64,000 bases of DNA from Lichenicoccus sp965213775 (lineage in GTDB: Bacteria; Pseudomonadota; Alphaproteobacteria; Acetobacterales; Acetobacteraceae). Shown piece after piece: positions 1 to 10,079 of this stretch. Positions within the stretch are counted from its first letter, which is position 1. Each line of letters begins with the position of its first letter. A model generated the notes under the pieces. The model was not told where the DNA came from. It was given only the letters and a program-made list of their open reading frames with translations, and did no database searches. The position numbers and the translations under genes were made by a program. The DNA lies in contig CBDCAC010000002.1 of assembly GCA_965213775.1 (NCBI GenBank), positions 558,001 through 622,000 of the forward strand, in the 5' to 3' direction.

Positions 1-1795
<1,795 letters not shown>

Positions 1796-1796
<1 letters not shown>

Positions 1797-2371
1797 TGGG
1801 CGTCCACGCGATGCCGAGCGTCACCCGCGTCGCGGTGACCGTCACCTTCCTACGCATGGATGCCGCGCCGACCACGTCGCCGGAGGTGCTGCCCGGCGAC
1901 GTGGTGGTACGCCGCCTCGCCGGGCCGAGTGTCGCCAGCTATCGCTACCTCTACGACACGGTGGGTGCGCAATACCTCTGGTGGCTGCGCCGCACCGTGC
2001 CGGACATGCAGCTCGCCGCCATTTTGCGCGACCCTCGGGTCGGCATCCATGTGCTCTACCGGGCGGACGAGCCGGTCGGCTTCTATGAGCTCGATGCGCG
2101 CAACGCCGCGGCGACCAATCTCAGCTATTTCGGCCTGATGCCGCAGGCGATCGGGTGCGGTCTTGGCGGCCCGGCGCTGAGTGCGGCGATCACCACCGCG
2201 TTCGCCGCCGGCGCCCGAGCGTTGACCGTCAATACCTGCACCGCCGACCATCCGCGCGCTCTGCCGACCTATCTGCGCCTCGGCTTCCGCCAGGTCCGCG
2301 CCGTGCGCGAACTCTGGGACGTGCCGGAGGCGCTCGGCATGCCGATCGCGGAGCACCTGAAAGTCGTCTAG
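1796..2371 (+). CDS. GNAT family N-acetyltransferase
   Basis: Predicted acetyl-CoA-dependent N-acetyltransferase of about 190 residues; substrate unknown. The C-terminal half shows the GNAT pattern: a strand with FYELD, a segment NLSYFGLMPQAIGCGLGG that fits the acetyl-CoA pyrophosphate loop, a helix, then LTVNTCTADHPRALPTYLRLGF, which resembles the usual end 'N..A...Y...GF'. The ATG at 1796 overlaps the rpoD stop; ATGs at 1811 and 1856 are alternatives, and homologues often begin close to the last. Placement directly after rpoD suggests co-transcription. The family call is safe, the function is not known. Confidence 0.85.
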
Positions 2372-2408
2372 CCAGGGCCGCAGCATGCAGGCCCTCAGCG
2401 CGATAGCC

Positions 2409-2789
2409 TCAGTTTACCGGAACGGCGATGCCGAGACCCAGGGCAGGGCGCTCGCGTTGCTGCGCGTTCTGCACAGACGATCCGCTGGAGAAGCCGTCGC
2501 CGCCGAACTGCTCGTGCTGGTGATAGACACGCGGGCTCAACTGGGCACCGCCATCCGCGTCGGCGACTGTGGTCGGCAGCGCCGTCTGCACGTTGGGCAT
2601 CGGCGCCGGCTGCAGCGCGCCGTCGGTCAGCAATGGCGCATCGGGCTCGGATGCGAGGCGCGCCGTCGCGCTTGCGAGCTCCACCGGCGCCAGACTGATG
2701 CCGGCCGCGCCCGAGGGCTCGGGCGCCGCAGCGGCGAGCCCGATGAGCGGCAGAGCGTAGAGAAAGCATCGCATGCGATCGTGCATCAC
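2409..2789 (-). CDS. Small secreted hypothetical protein
   Basis: 126-residue protein that I do not recognise. The N-terminus (MMHDRMRCFLYALPLIGLAAAAPEP) looks like a Sec signal peptide cleaved after an AAA stretch. The rest is low-complexity, Ala/Pro/Gln-rich, with no catalytic motif I can see, so a periplasmic location is inferred. The start overlaps the end of the NUDIX gene upstream by four bases, which suggests translational coupling. Coding confidence is moderate because several other frames here are also open. Confidence 0.55.
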   Translation of the reverse strand: MMHDRMRCFLYALPLIGLAAAAPEPSGAAGISLAPVELASATARLASEPDAPLLTDGALQPAPMPNVQTALPTTVADADGGAQLSPRVYHQHEQFGGDGFSSGSSVQNAQQRERPALGLGIAVPVN

Positions 2790-3334
2790 GTAACAACCTC
2801 CGGCAGGCGCGCGGTGCCGCGCGGGTCGATCTGCTCGTTGCCTGCCGGCGCACCAAGCGGCAGGTCGGGCTGCGCATGCCAGGCGCGCAGCGCCCAGGCG
2901 ACTGTCGGGAAGGCCAGCTCGCCCCAGGGGACCTCGTCCCAGGCGAAAAGCCGCGTCTCGAGGCTCTCCTCGCCAGCCTCGAAATGCGGCGCGCCGTCAA
3001 ATCGCGCTCGATAGATTAGCTGCACCTGGCCGATCCGGGCGACGCTGTAGACCGCCAGCAACCCGTCAAGTGCGATCCGCGCACCCGCCTCCTCGAAGGC
3101 CTCACGACAGGCGCCCTCCTCGGCTGTCTCCTCGTGCTCGAGGTAGCCGGCCGGCAGCGTCCAGAACCCTGCGCGCGGCTCAATCGCTCGCCGGCACAGC
3201 AACACCCGTCCGCCAAGCGCCACCACGGCGCCGACGACGATCTTCGGATTGTCATAGGCGACATAGTGGCAGCTGGCGCAAACCAGCCGCTCACGGGTGT
3301 CGCCAGGCGGGGTCTCACGTACGAAGTCCGGCAT
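2786..3334 (-). CDS. NUDIX hydrolase with a short Cys motif
   Basis: Nucleoside diphosphate-X pyrophosphatase of about 182 residues. The Nudix box is complete: GYLEHEETAEEGACREAFEEAG carries the G, E, REAFEEAG pattern that binds the metal. An N-terminal CASC motif precedes VAYDNPKIVVGAVV, which resembles NudC-like or ADP-ribose-type Nudix proteins with half of a zinc ribbon; a second Cys pair is not seen. The start chosen gives MPDFVRETPPG. A longer frame reaches 3556 but reads through a dispersed repeat, so that extension is spurious. Substrate cannot be told from the sequence. Confidence 0.9.
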   Translation of the reverse strand: MPDFVRETPPGDTRERLVCASCHYVAYDNPKIVVGAVVALGGRVLLCRRAIEPRAGFWTLPAGYLEHEETAEEGACREAFEEAGARIALDGLLAVYSVARIGQVQLIYRARFDGAPHFEAGEESLETRLFAWDEVPWGELAFPTVAWALRAWHAQPDLPLGAPAGNEQIDPRGTARLPEVVT

Positions 3335-3407
3335 CGGCGGCACTGTGCCGTCCGGCCGAGGGCCGATCAACCGCCAACTTGGAGAAAGTTTCACGGCGGA
3401 GGAAAAA

Positions 3408-3574
3408 TGCAGGCCAGGGCGCTGCCCTGGACCCGCTGGAGCCGTGGGGCCCAGACCTCTACGCGATCGTTTGTTGCCCAACTGCACCGTCGTCGCCGTC
3501 GGCAACTTATAATGAATGGATTTTAAAGGCTCCGCCTTTGATGGGCCCAGGGGCAAAGCCCCTGGCCTACCTTG
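3408..3574. repeat. Dispersed hairpin repeat locus 1 (inverted pair)
   Basis: Two modules face each other. Module B, forward, runs 3408-3461 (GGCCAGGGC..GCCCTGG then a second hairpin around GGGGCCC). Module A, reverse, runs about 3516-3574 (AAAGGC/GCCTTT hairpin, then CCAGGGGC/GCCCCTGG). The locus lies between the 3' end of pgk and the 5' side of the NUDIX gene. It matches the same two modules seen at ten other places in the window. Confidence 0.85.
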
Positions 3575-3577
3575 TCC

Positions 3578-4795
3578 TCAGCCTGGCAGCACCACGCCCT
3601 CCAGCGCGTCGAGCGCCAGGATTCCCGGCAGGATCTTGCCTTCGAGCCACTCAAGGAATGCGCCGCCAGCGGTCGAGACGTAGCTCATCTGGTCCAGCAC
3701 CCCTGCCTGCTTGAGTGCCGCCACCGTGTCACCGCCGCCGGCCACCGAGCGCAGCTGCCCGGCTTTGGTAGCCGCCGCCACAGCCTGGGCCAGCGCCGTC
3801 GTCGCCCGGTCGAAGGGCGGCGTCTCGAAGGCGCCGAGCGGGCCGTTCCACACCAACGTGCGCAGCCCGGCCAGCCGCTCGATCAGCGCTGAGACGGTTT
3901 GCGGCCCGACATCGAGGATCATGCCATCGGCCGGCACCTCGCCAATGCCGACGACCTGGGTTGGCGGGTTAGGTTGGAACTCGCTCGCCGTCACCGCGTC
4001 GACCGGCAGCATCACCTCGCAGCCGGCGGCGCGCGCCCGCTCGAGGATCGTCAGGGCGGTCGCATGCATCTCCGCCTCCTGCAGCGAGCGGCCGACCGGC
4101 ACGCCCTGGGCGGCCAGGAAGGTGTTGGCCATCGCCCCGCCGATCACCAGCACGTCGACGCGGCCGACCAGGTTGCCAAGCAGCTCGAGCTTGGTCGACA
4201 CCTTGGCGCCGCCGACGATAGCGCCGACCGGCCGGTCCGGATTGTCCAGCGCCGCGGTCAGCGCCTCGAGCTCGGCCTGCATCAGCCGCCCGGCATGCGA
4301 CGGTAGCAGCCTAGCCACCCCCTCGGTGCTGGCATGCGCGCGATGTGCGGCCGAGAACGCGTCGTTCACGTAGATGTCGGCAAGTGCTGCCAGCGCCGCC
4401 GCCATCTGCGGGTCGTTCTCTTCCTCGCCGGGATGAAAGCGGGTGTTCTCCAGCACCAGCACGTCCCCGTCGCTCATCCGGCCGACGGCAAGATGTGCCT
4501 CCTCGCCGATGCAGTCGTCGGCGAAGTAGACGTCGCGGTCGAGCACGTCGCGCAGTGCGGTGGCGAGCGGCGCGAGCGACATCGTGTCCACCCGCTTGCC
4601 CTTCGGACGATCGAAATGGCTGACGACGATCACTCGCGCACCCTTCTCGGCGAGCTCGCGTATGGTTGGCGCGAGGCGCTCAATGCGGGTTGCGTCGCTG
4701 ATCCGGCCGTCTCGGACGGGCACGTTAAGGTCGGCTCGCAGCAGCACGCGCTTGCTGCGGACGTCGAGGTCGTCGAGGGTGCGGAAGCTCGGCAT
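3578..4795 (-). CDS. pgk: Phosphoglycerate kinase
   Basis: Cytosolic glycolytic and gluconeogenic enzyme converting 1,3-bisphosphoglycerate and ADP to 3-phosphoglycerate and ATP. At 405 residues it is close to the bacterial norm. The N-terminal substrate domain shows RVLLRADLNVPV and SHFDRPKG; the hinge and nucleotide part show GAIVGGAKVSTK, VIGGAMANTF and the C-terminal AGGGDTVAAL with STAGGAFLEWLEG. The ATG at 4795 has GGAG eight bases upstream. It lies downstream of gap in the same direction, separated by a dispersed repeat, in the classic alphaproteobacterial tkt-gap-pgk order. Confidence 0.97.
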   Translation of the reverse strand: MPSFRTLDDLDVRSKRVLLRADLNVPVRDGRISDATRIERLAPTIRELAEKGARVIVVSHFDRPKGKRVDTMSLAPLATALRDVLDRDVYFADDCIGEEAHLAVGRMSDGDVLVLENTRFHPGEEENDPQMAAALAALADIYVNDAFSAAHRAHASTEGVARLLPSHAGRLMQAELEALTAALDNPDRPVGAIVGGAKVSTKLELLGNLVGRVDVLVIGGAMANTFLAAQGVPVGRSLQEAEMHATALTILERARAAGCEVMLPVDAVTASEFQPNPPTQVVGIGEVPADGMILDVGPQTVSALIERLAGLRTLVWNGPLGAFETPPFDRATTALAQAVAAATKAGQLRSVAGGGDTVAALKQAGVLDQMSYVSTAGGAFLEWLEGKILPGILALDALEGVVLPG

Positions 4796-4803
4796 GACAA
4801 CTC

Positions 4804-4889
4804 CAAAGGAAGGCCAGGGCTCTGCCCTGAACCCGTCACGCGACAGCGTGCATTCGCCCGACGGGGCCTGAGGCCCAGACCCCCGATAC
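4804..4889. repeat. Dispersed hairpin repeat locus 2 (module B, forward)
   Basis: A single module B between the 3' end of gap and the start of pgk: AGGCCAGGGC/GCCCTG hairpin, an inserted CACGCGACAGCGTG palindrome, then GGGGCCTGAGGCCC. The same insert-type B module is seen at 63.2 kb. Sitting inside the gap-pgk gene pair, it could lower read-through into pgk. Confidence 0.8.
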
Positions 4890-5906
4890 TTAGAGGCTGC
4901 CGAACAACGCAGCCGTATCAGCCATCCGGGTGGAGAAGCCCCACTCGTTGTCGTACCAGCCGACCACCCGGATCATTCTGCCGCCGTCTACTGACGCCGT
5001 CTGCGTCGCGTCGAATGTGCAGGAGTAGGCGATGCCGGTGAAGTCGGTGCTGACCAGCTTCTCGGTGTTATAATCCAAGATCGCCCGCATCCGCCCGGAC
5101 GCCGCGTCCTTGAAGGCGGCATTGACCTGCTCGACGCTGGCCGGCGTGCGCGGGTTGATGTCCAGCGACACCATCGAGACGTTCGGCGTCGGCACCCGGA
5201 TCGAGGTGCCGTCGAGCTTGCCCTTCAGCTCCGGCATGACCAGGCCAACGGCGCGCGCCGCGCCTGTCGACGTCGGGATCATCGACATCGCCGCGGCACG
5301 GGCGCGGTGCAGGTCCTTGTGCAGCGTGTCCACCGTCCGCTGGTCGCCGGTGTAGCTGTGGATCGTGACCATGTAGCCGCGCTCGATGCCGACACTGTCC
5401 TCCAGCACCCGTGCCATTGGAGCGAGGCAGTTGGTGGTGCAGGAGGCGTTGGAGATCACCGTCATCTCGGGGGTGATCACGTGCTCGTTCACGCCGAACA
5501 CGATCGTCGCGTCCACGCCGTCGGCGGGTGCGGAGACTAGAACCTTACGGGCGCCGGCGGCGATCAGCCGCGACGCGCTCTCCTTGCTGGTGAACAGCCC
5601 GGTGCATTCCATCGCCACGTCGACGCCATGATAGGGCACCGCTGACGGCTCACGCTCGGCCGAGACGCGGATCGGGCCGTAGGTGCGCCCGCCCAGTCGA
5701 ATAGTAATGTTATTGCCGTCGACGCTCACCTCGCCGGGGAAGCGGCCATGCACGCTGTCGTAGCGGAACAGGTGGGCATTCGCCTCGACCGAGCCGAGAT
5801 CGTTGATGGCGACCGGCTCGACGTCGGCGCGCCCGCTCTGCACGATGGCGCGCAGCACCAGCCGACCGATGCGGCCGAAGCCGTTGATTGCGACCTTCAC
5901 CGCCAT
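4890..5906 (-). CDS. gap: Glyceraldehyde-3-phosphate dehydrogenase (type I)
   Basis: NAD-dependent oxidation of glyceraldehyde 3-phosphate to 1,3-bisphosphoglycerate. 338 residues, normal for the family. The Rossmann start VAINGFGRIGRLVLRA, the catalytic Cys motif NASCTTNC near residue 155, the STGAARAVG phosphate site and the C-terminal WYDNEWGFS are all intact. AAGGAGAG stands about eight bases before the ATG at 5906. It follows the transketolase-like gene by about 90 bases and precedes pgk on the same strand. Confidence 0.97.
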   Translation of the reverse strand: MAVKVAINGFGRIGRLVLRAIVQSGRADVEPVAINDLGSVEANAHLFRYDSVHGRFPGEVSVDGNNITIRLGGRTYGPIRVSAEREPSAVPYHGVDVAMECTGLFTSKESASRLIAAGARKVLVSAPADGVDATIVFGVNEHVITPEMTVISNASCTTNCLAPMARVLEDSVGIERGYMVTIHSYTGDQRTVDTLHKDLHRARAAAMSMIPTSTGAARAVGLVMPELKGKLDGTSIRVPTPNVSMVSLDINPRTPASVEQVNAAFKDAASGRMRAILDYNTEKLVSTDFTGIAYSCTFDATQTASVDGGRMIRVVGWYDNEWGFSTRMADTAALFGSL

Positions 5907-5998
5907 GCCGAACTCTCCTTCGATCCTGCCGCCGCGGTTCTACAGCCTGCCGCCCGCATCTTCCAGAAGCCTAGCCGTCGGAGGAGGCCGGCCGCGTC

Positions 5999-7849
5999 TC
6001 AGCGCCGCACGGTGCCGTTCAGGCGCTGCGCCAGCTGCTGCGCGATGGCGTCGACATGGCGCTCCTCGTCGTCGCCCCCGGGCGTCCAGGCGCCAACGAA
6101 GTGGCCATCTGCGCCAAGCCAGCGTTCCCAGCCGAAGCCGCTTGAGGCCTCTAGGCCAAAGCGGGGCGCGCTGCCCAGCACGAGGTCGCGGTAGCGCCGG
6201 CTCTGCTGCGCGAACAGCGACCAGCAGGGCAGCGACACCACGGCGACCAGCTTGCCGAGCAGCGCCAAGGCCAGCCGCAGGCGCAACGCCAGCCGCAACT
6301 CGCTGCCGGTGGCGAGCAGCGTCGCGTCTCGGCCGCCGCCTGCCGCCACGCCGTCCGCCTCGGCAAACACGTAGCCGCCGCGCGCGGCCTGGCTTTCCGC
6401 GCCGTTGGCGCGCAGCACGGTCATCGCCCGGCCGGGCAGCACCAGCGCAGTCGGCGTGGTCGGCGAGCGCAGCGCCAGCTCGAAGCACTCGGCGAGCTCG
6501 ACCGGATCGCCGGGTCGCATCAGCCGCATCCCCGGGATCGCCCGCAACGCAGCGAGCTGCTCGATGCCGCCGCGCGCGCCGCCGTGGCTCGCATCCTCGA
6601 TCATCACCTGCAGCGCCCGCCGGCCGCAGCGCGCGATGGCGCGTAGCGCCGGGCGCACCGCGTCCGCGGCGGCAAGCGTCGCCACGCCGCAGGCCAGCGA
6701 GCCGCCATGCAGCGCCATGCCGGCGACCAGGAACGCCATGCCGCGCTCGCGGGCGCCGCAGCCGACCTGGCGCTGCGTGGGTCCGAAGCCATGCAGCCGC
6801 GGCGCCGTCTCATCCTGCTGTGGCCGCGCCGTGCCGCAGCAGGCAAGCTCGGCCAGGCCAGCGCTGAGCTGCGCCAGCAGGGCCTCACCGTTGCGCTCGG
6901 CTCCGGCGGCGCCGAAATCGCGCGCAATCTCGGATCGCAGCCCGGCCGCCATCACGGCCCACTCGTCCGGAAGACGGCCGGCTAGCGCCCGCTCGTAGTC
7001 CTGACGCTGCGGATGGCGGGTCAGCCGCTTGAGCCAGGCCCGCCGCGTCGTCGCACCACGATGGCCGGTCGCATCCCAGGCCGCCTCGGCCAAAGGCGCG
7101 CGGCCGACGTCTCCGCGTGGTCCAGCAGCGGCGCCGCGCCCGTCGCTGTGCTCGCCGCTCTGGTCGCCGTTCCGGCAGACGATTAGCGTCGGCTTGCGGC
7201 CACGCACCGCCCATCCCAGCGCCGCTGCGACCGCCTGGCCGTCCTGCCCGTCGACAATGCGCACCGCCCATCCCAGTGCCGGCAAGCAGCGCACCGCCTC
7301 CTCATCCTCGGCCGCCGCCGGCCCTTGCGAGGCGGCGTCGGCAAGCACTACCAGCTTGTCCAGCCGCTCGCGTCCGGCCAGCGCCGCCGCCTCGAGCGCG
7401 AGGCCAGAGCCGAGCTCGCTGGCGCGGCATAGTACCCAGGCGCGATGATCCACCAGCGAGCGGCCGTATCGGCGTGCCAGCAGGCGCTCTCCAAGTGCGA
7501 GGCCCGCGCCGAGCGCCACGCCTTGCGCCGTGCCGCCGGCAGCGGGCGACAGCAGCTCGGGCTGCTGGTCCAGAATCAGCCCGCTCTCGTCACGTTGGCC
7601 GGTCAGCACCAGCATCGCCTCGACCAACTCCACGCCCTCCGGGGCGGACAGCACAAGCCGGTCACGGTCAGGCCAATCCGGATCGGCGGCGTCAAAGCGC
7701 AGAAATTGGCTGCATAGCACCGCCAGACATGTCGACATGCCGCGCGAGAAGCGGCCGTGGCCGGAGCGCGCAGCAAGCCGCTCAGCCATGGCGGCAAGGT
7801 CGGGCGGCCGTATCGTGCGGACCGCAGAACCCTCTGTGTCAACGGTCAA
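5999..7849 (-). CDS. Transketolase-like protein lacking key active-site motifs
   Basis: About 600 residues that align along the full length with transketolase: SGHGRFSRGM for SGHPGMPMGM, FDAADPDWPDRDRLVLSA for the conserved FDP..P.WP.RDRFVLSA, GARERGMAFLVAGMALHGG for GVREHGM, and IEQLAALRAIPGMRLMRP. However, the GHGS segment reads PEGV, the thiamine-diphosphate GDG..N motif reads about RASELGSG with ADA in place of DDN, and LTHDSIGLGEDGPTHQP is replaced by MIEDASHGGARGGIEQ. Catalysis as a transketolase is therefore doubtful; a regulatory or decayed paralogue is more likely. It sits where tkt normally sits, upstream of gap. No good ATG covers the family N-terminus; a TTG at 7849 or the ATG at 7789 are candidates, so the start is uncertain. 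Confidence 0.8.
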   Translation of the reverse strand: MTVDTEGSAVRTIRPPDLAAMAERLAARSGHGRFSRGMSTCLAVLCSQFLRFDAADPDWPDRDRLVLSAPEGVELVEAMLVLTGQRDESGLILDQQPELLSPAAGGTAQGVALGAGLALGERLLARRYGRSLVDHRAWVLCRASELGSGLALEAAALAGRERLDKLVVLADAASQGPAAAEDEEAVRCLPALGWAVRIVDGQDGQAVAAALGWAVRGRKPTLIVCRNGDQSGEHSDGRGAAAGPRGDVGRAPLAEAAWDATGHRGATTRRAWLKRLTRHPQRQDYERALAGRLPDEWAVMAAGLRSEIARDFGAAGAERNGEALLAQLSAGLAELACCGTARPQQDETAPRLHGFGPTQRQVGCGARERGMAFLVAGMALHGGSLACGVATLAAADAVRPALRAIARCGRRALQVMIEDASHGGARGGIEQLAALRAIPGMRLMRPGDPVELAECFELALRSPTTPTALVLPGRAMTVLRANGAESQAARGGYVFAEADGVAAGGGRDATLLATGSELRLALRLRLALALLGKLVAVVSLPCWSLFAQQSRRYRDLVLGSAPRFGLEASSGFGWERWLGADGHFVGAWTPGGDDEERHVDAIAQQLAQRLNGTVRR

Positions 7850-8031
7850 GTCGGTACTCTGACGGATGATCAAGCCTCCATGGGGAGCCGCGCGGCATCT
7901 CGCCGATCGCTGGCGACCAAACCCCGGGTCGGGCAGGCTTAGACGCGTCCTCCTGGATCGGCAACCGCTTGCCCCGACCTGCGTCGCCTGCGACCCTGAC
8001 GGCCGGTCCGGTCCGGGGAGCACATCCGTCC

Positions 8032-8484
8032 ATGCAAGCCTTGCGAGACGCCGTTCGTGCCGGCGTCCTGCTGCCGGGGCTGCTCGCCGCGGCGAGCTGC
8101 ACCCTGATCACTCAACGCAACTTCGCCCGCAATCCGAACGGCGTCTTCGCCATGCGCGCCGATAACGGACCGCCGGTGCCGGCCATCCCGGCGCTGATCA
8201 CCATCCGCTACACCGTGCCCGATCCCGACTACGAGGACGCGCTGCGCGTTGCCGTCGACGCTGCCCGACAACGCAAGCCGGACGTGCTGTTCCGCGTCCA
8301 GACGGTGGTGCCGGCGCATGGCGGTGCCGACGATCAGGTGCAGGCGGCGCGCGTCGCCAGCACAGCCGGAAAGCAAGTCGCCGATGCGATTGCCGCCGAC
8401 GGCGTGGACATCGGTCAGATCGAGCTTGCCGCCAGCGCGGACCCGACCGTGCGGCTGCAGGAGGTTAGGGTGTTCGTGCAGTAG
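8032..8484 (+). CDS. Putative lipoprotein of unknown function
   Basis: 150-residue protein with a lipoprotein-like lead MQALRDAVRAGVLLPGLLAAASC, placing the lipid Cys at about residue 23. The mature part contains ITIRYTVPDPDYEDALRVAV and a C-terminal strand-rich end VDIGQIELAASADPTVRLQEVRVFVQ. I do not recognise a catalytic domain; it may be an envelope protein. GGGGAG lies 11 bases before the ATG. It is divergent from the transketolase-like gene. Confidence 0.75.
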   Translation: MQALRDAVRAGVLLPGLLAAASCTLITQRNFARNPNGVFAMRADNGPPVPAIPALITIRYTVPDPDYEDALRVAVDAARQRKPDVLFRVQTVVPAHGGADDQVQAARVASTAGKQVADAIAADGVDIGQIELAASADPTVRLQEVRVFVQ

Positions 8485-8499
8485 CTAGCCGATCAGGCG

Positions 8500-8646
8500 T
8501 TGGCTGAGGGCTTTCCAAGTGACGAGGACACGCGAGCTCAGGTCCTGCCAGAGCGTCTGGCCTGGCTCACCTCCCCGCCCACATGGCTCGATCCCGATGA
8601 CGCACTTCCCTTCCGGCCGACGCGGAACCATTTTCACTCCAGCTGA
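8500..8646 (+). CDS. Possible small ORF, 48 residues, TTG start
   Basis: Between the lipoprotein and hemA an open frame reads LAEGFPSDEDTRAQVLPERL and continues with WLTSPPTWLDPDDALPF to a TGA at 8644. The composition (acidic, Pro- and Trp-containing) looks protein-like rather than random GC-rich noise. There is no ATG and no clear ribosome site; the frame is open back to the lipoprotein stop. It may be a small real gene or the remnant of a C-terminus. Confidence 0.25.
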   Translation: MAEGFPSDEDTRAQVLPERLAWLTSPPTWLDPDDALPFRPTRNHFHSS

Positions 8647-8666
8647 TGGAGTTCTGACGTCACACC

Positions 8667-9884
8667 ATGCATCCGTTCCAGGAGCATTGCCGCAAGGCAC
8701 TGGCCGATATCCGCGCTCAGGGCCGCTATCGCAGCTTCTCGCCCTTGCTCAAGCAGGCCGGGCAGTACCCGCGCTTCCGCATGGAGCAGGATGGGCGGGC
8801 GCGTGAGGTGATCGTCTGGTCGTCGAACGACTATGTCGGCATGGGCACTCATCCGGCGGTGATCGAGGCGGCGGTGGACGCGGCCCGCAGCATGGGCGCG
8901 GGTGCGGGCGGCACCCGCAACATCGCCGGCACTTCGCCACTGCATGCGGAGCTGGAGCGCGAGCTCGCTGGCCTGCACGGGCGCGAGGCGGCGCTGCTGT
9001 TCGTCTCAGGCTACGTCTCCAACCAGGCCAGCCTGCAGACCATCCTGACGAGCCTGCCCGGCTGGCACGTCTTCTCGGACGAGAAGAACCACGCCTCGAT
9101 GATCGCCGGCATCAAGGCGGCGCGCGGCGTCACCACGCACGTCTTTGCCCATAACGACCTCGCGGCACTGGAGGCCAGGCTGGCGGCAGCCCCTCGCGCC
9201 GCGCCCAAGCTGATCGCCTTTGAAAGCGTCTACTCGATGGACGCTGACATCGCCCCGATCGGCGCGATCTGCGACCTCGCCGATCGCTACGGCGCGATGA
9301 CGTATTTGGATGAGGTGCACGCGGTCGGCATGTATGGCCCGACCGGTGCTGGCGTCGCCGAACGGGACGGGGTGAGCGATCGCCTCACGATCATCGAGGG
9401 CACGCTGGCCAAGGCGTTCGGCTGCCAGGGCGGCTACGTCGCCGGCGATGCCGAGATCGTCGACTTCATCCGCTCCACCGCCAGCGGCTTCATTTTCACC
9501 ACCGCCCTGCCGCCGACTGTGGTGGCGCCGGCGCTCGCCTCGGTGCGGCTGCTGCGCCAGGATCACGCAAGACGTGCGGCGCTGTTCGCCCATGCGGAGA
9601 CGCTGAAGGGCAAGCTCGACCGCGCCGGCCTGCCGCGGCTGGCCTCGGCGAGCCACATCGTGCCCGTGCATGTCGGCGACGCGGCGCGGGCGAGCGAGGT
9701 GAGCCGGCGCTTGCTGGACAGCCATGGCCATTACGCCACGGCGATCAATTACCCCACGGTGCCGCGTGGCACGGAGCGGCTGCGACTGACGCCCGGACCG
9801 TTTCACACGGATGCGATGATGGATGATTTGGTGGACGCGCTGGCCGCCGTGCTGCGCCCAGCACGGGCTCGGGCGGCGGAGTAG
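8667..9884 (+). CDS. hemA: 5-aminolevulinate synthase
   Basis: PLP enzyme that condenses glycine with succinyl-CoA to 5-aminolevulinate, the first step of alphaproteobacterial heme synthesis. 405 residues. Recognisable features: the N-terminal MHPFQEHCRKALADIRAQGRY, WSSNDYVGMGTHPAV, GAGAGGTRNIAGTSPLHAELE, HASMIAGI, the PLP Asp in YLDEVHAVGMYG, and the Schiff-base Lys in GTLAKAFGCQGGY (about residue 247). PTVPRGTERLRLTPGPFHT near the end is also typical. The alphaproteobacterial C4 pathway fits the rest of the window. Confidence 0.96.
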   Translation: MHPFQEHCRKALADIRAQGRYRSFSPLLKQAGQYPRFRMEQDGRAREVIVWSSNDYVGMGTHPAVIEAAVDAARSMGAGAGGTRNIAGTSPLHAELERELAGLHGREAALLFVSGYVSNQASLQTILTSLPGWHVFSDEKNHASMIAGIKAARGVTTHVFAHNDLAALEARLAAAPRAAPKLIAFESVYSMDADIAPIGAICDLADRYGAMTYLDEVHAVGMYGPTGAGVAERDGVSDRLTIIEGTLAKAFGCQGGYVAGDAEIVDFIRSTASGFIFTTALPPTVVAPALASVRLLRQDHARRAALFAHAETLKGKLDRAGLPRLASASHIVPVHVGDAARASEVSRRLLDSHGHYATAINYPTVPRGTERLRLTPGPFHTDAMMDDLVDALAAVLRPARARAAE

Positions 9885-9899
9885 ACCAGGAGCTTTGCT

Positions 9900-10079
9900 T
9901 CTGGGCCCACCAAAGGCGGCACCTTAGAATCGATTTCGTTGTTCGTGTCACCGGGCAAGGTCGTAACGTGGCAAGCCGGATGATCGGCTTACGCCAAGCA
10001 ACAAGCATCTCTTGGTGGGTGAGGGGTCTAGGGCCTCAGGCCCCAGCGGCGTCCAGAGGCAGAGCCTCTGGCCTTTATT
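9900..10079. repeat. Dispersed hairpin repeat locus 3 (inverted pair, left module decayed)
   Basis: Between the convergent ends of hemA and the DsbA-like gene. A degraded module A (9903-9945, CTGGGCCCACCAAAGGCGGC) is followed 75 bases on by an intact reversed module B at 10020-10079 with the GGGCCTCAGGCCC and CCAGAGGCAGAGCCTCTGG hairpins. Nothing else is seen in this gap. Confidence 0.8.

Noticed and set aside
2395..3014. Overlapping ORFs on both strands around the small secreted protein
   Set aside because: Arg-rich shadow frames; only the 126-residue frame has a signal peptide and a coupled start.
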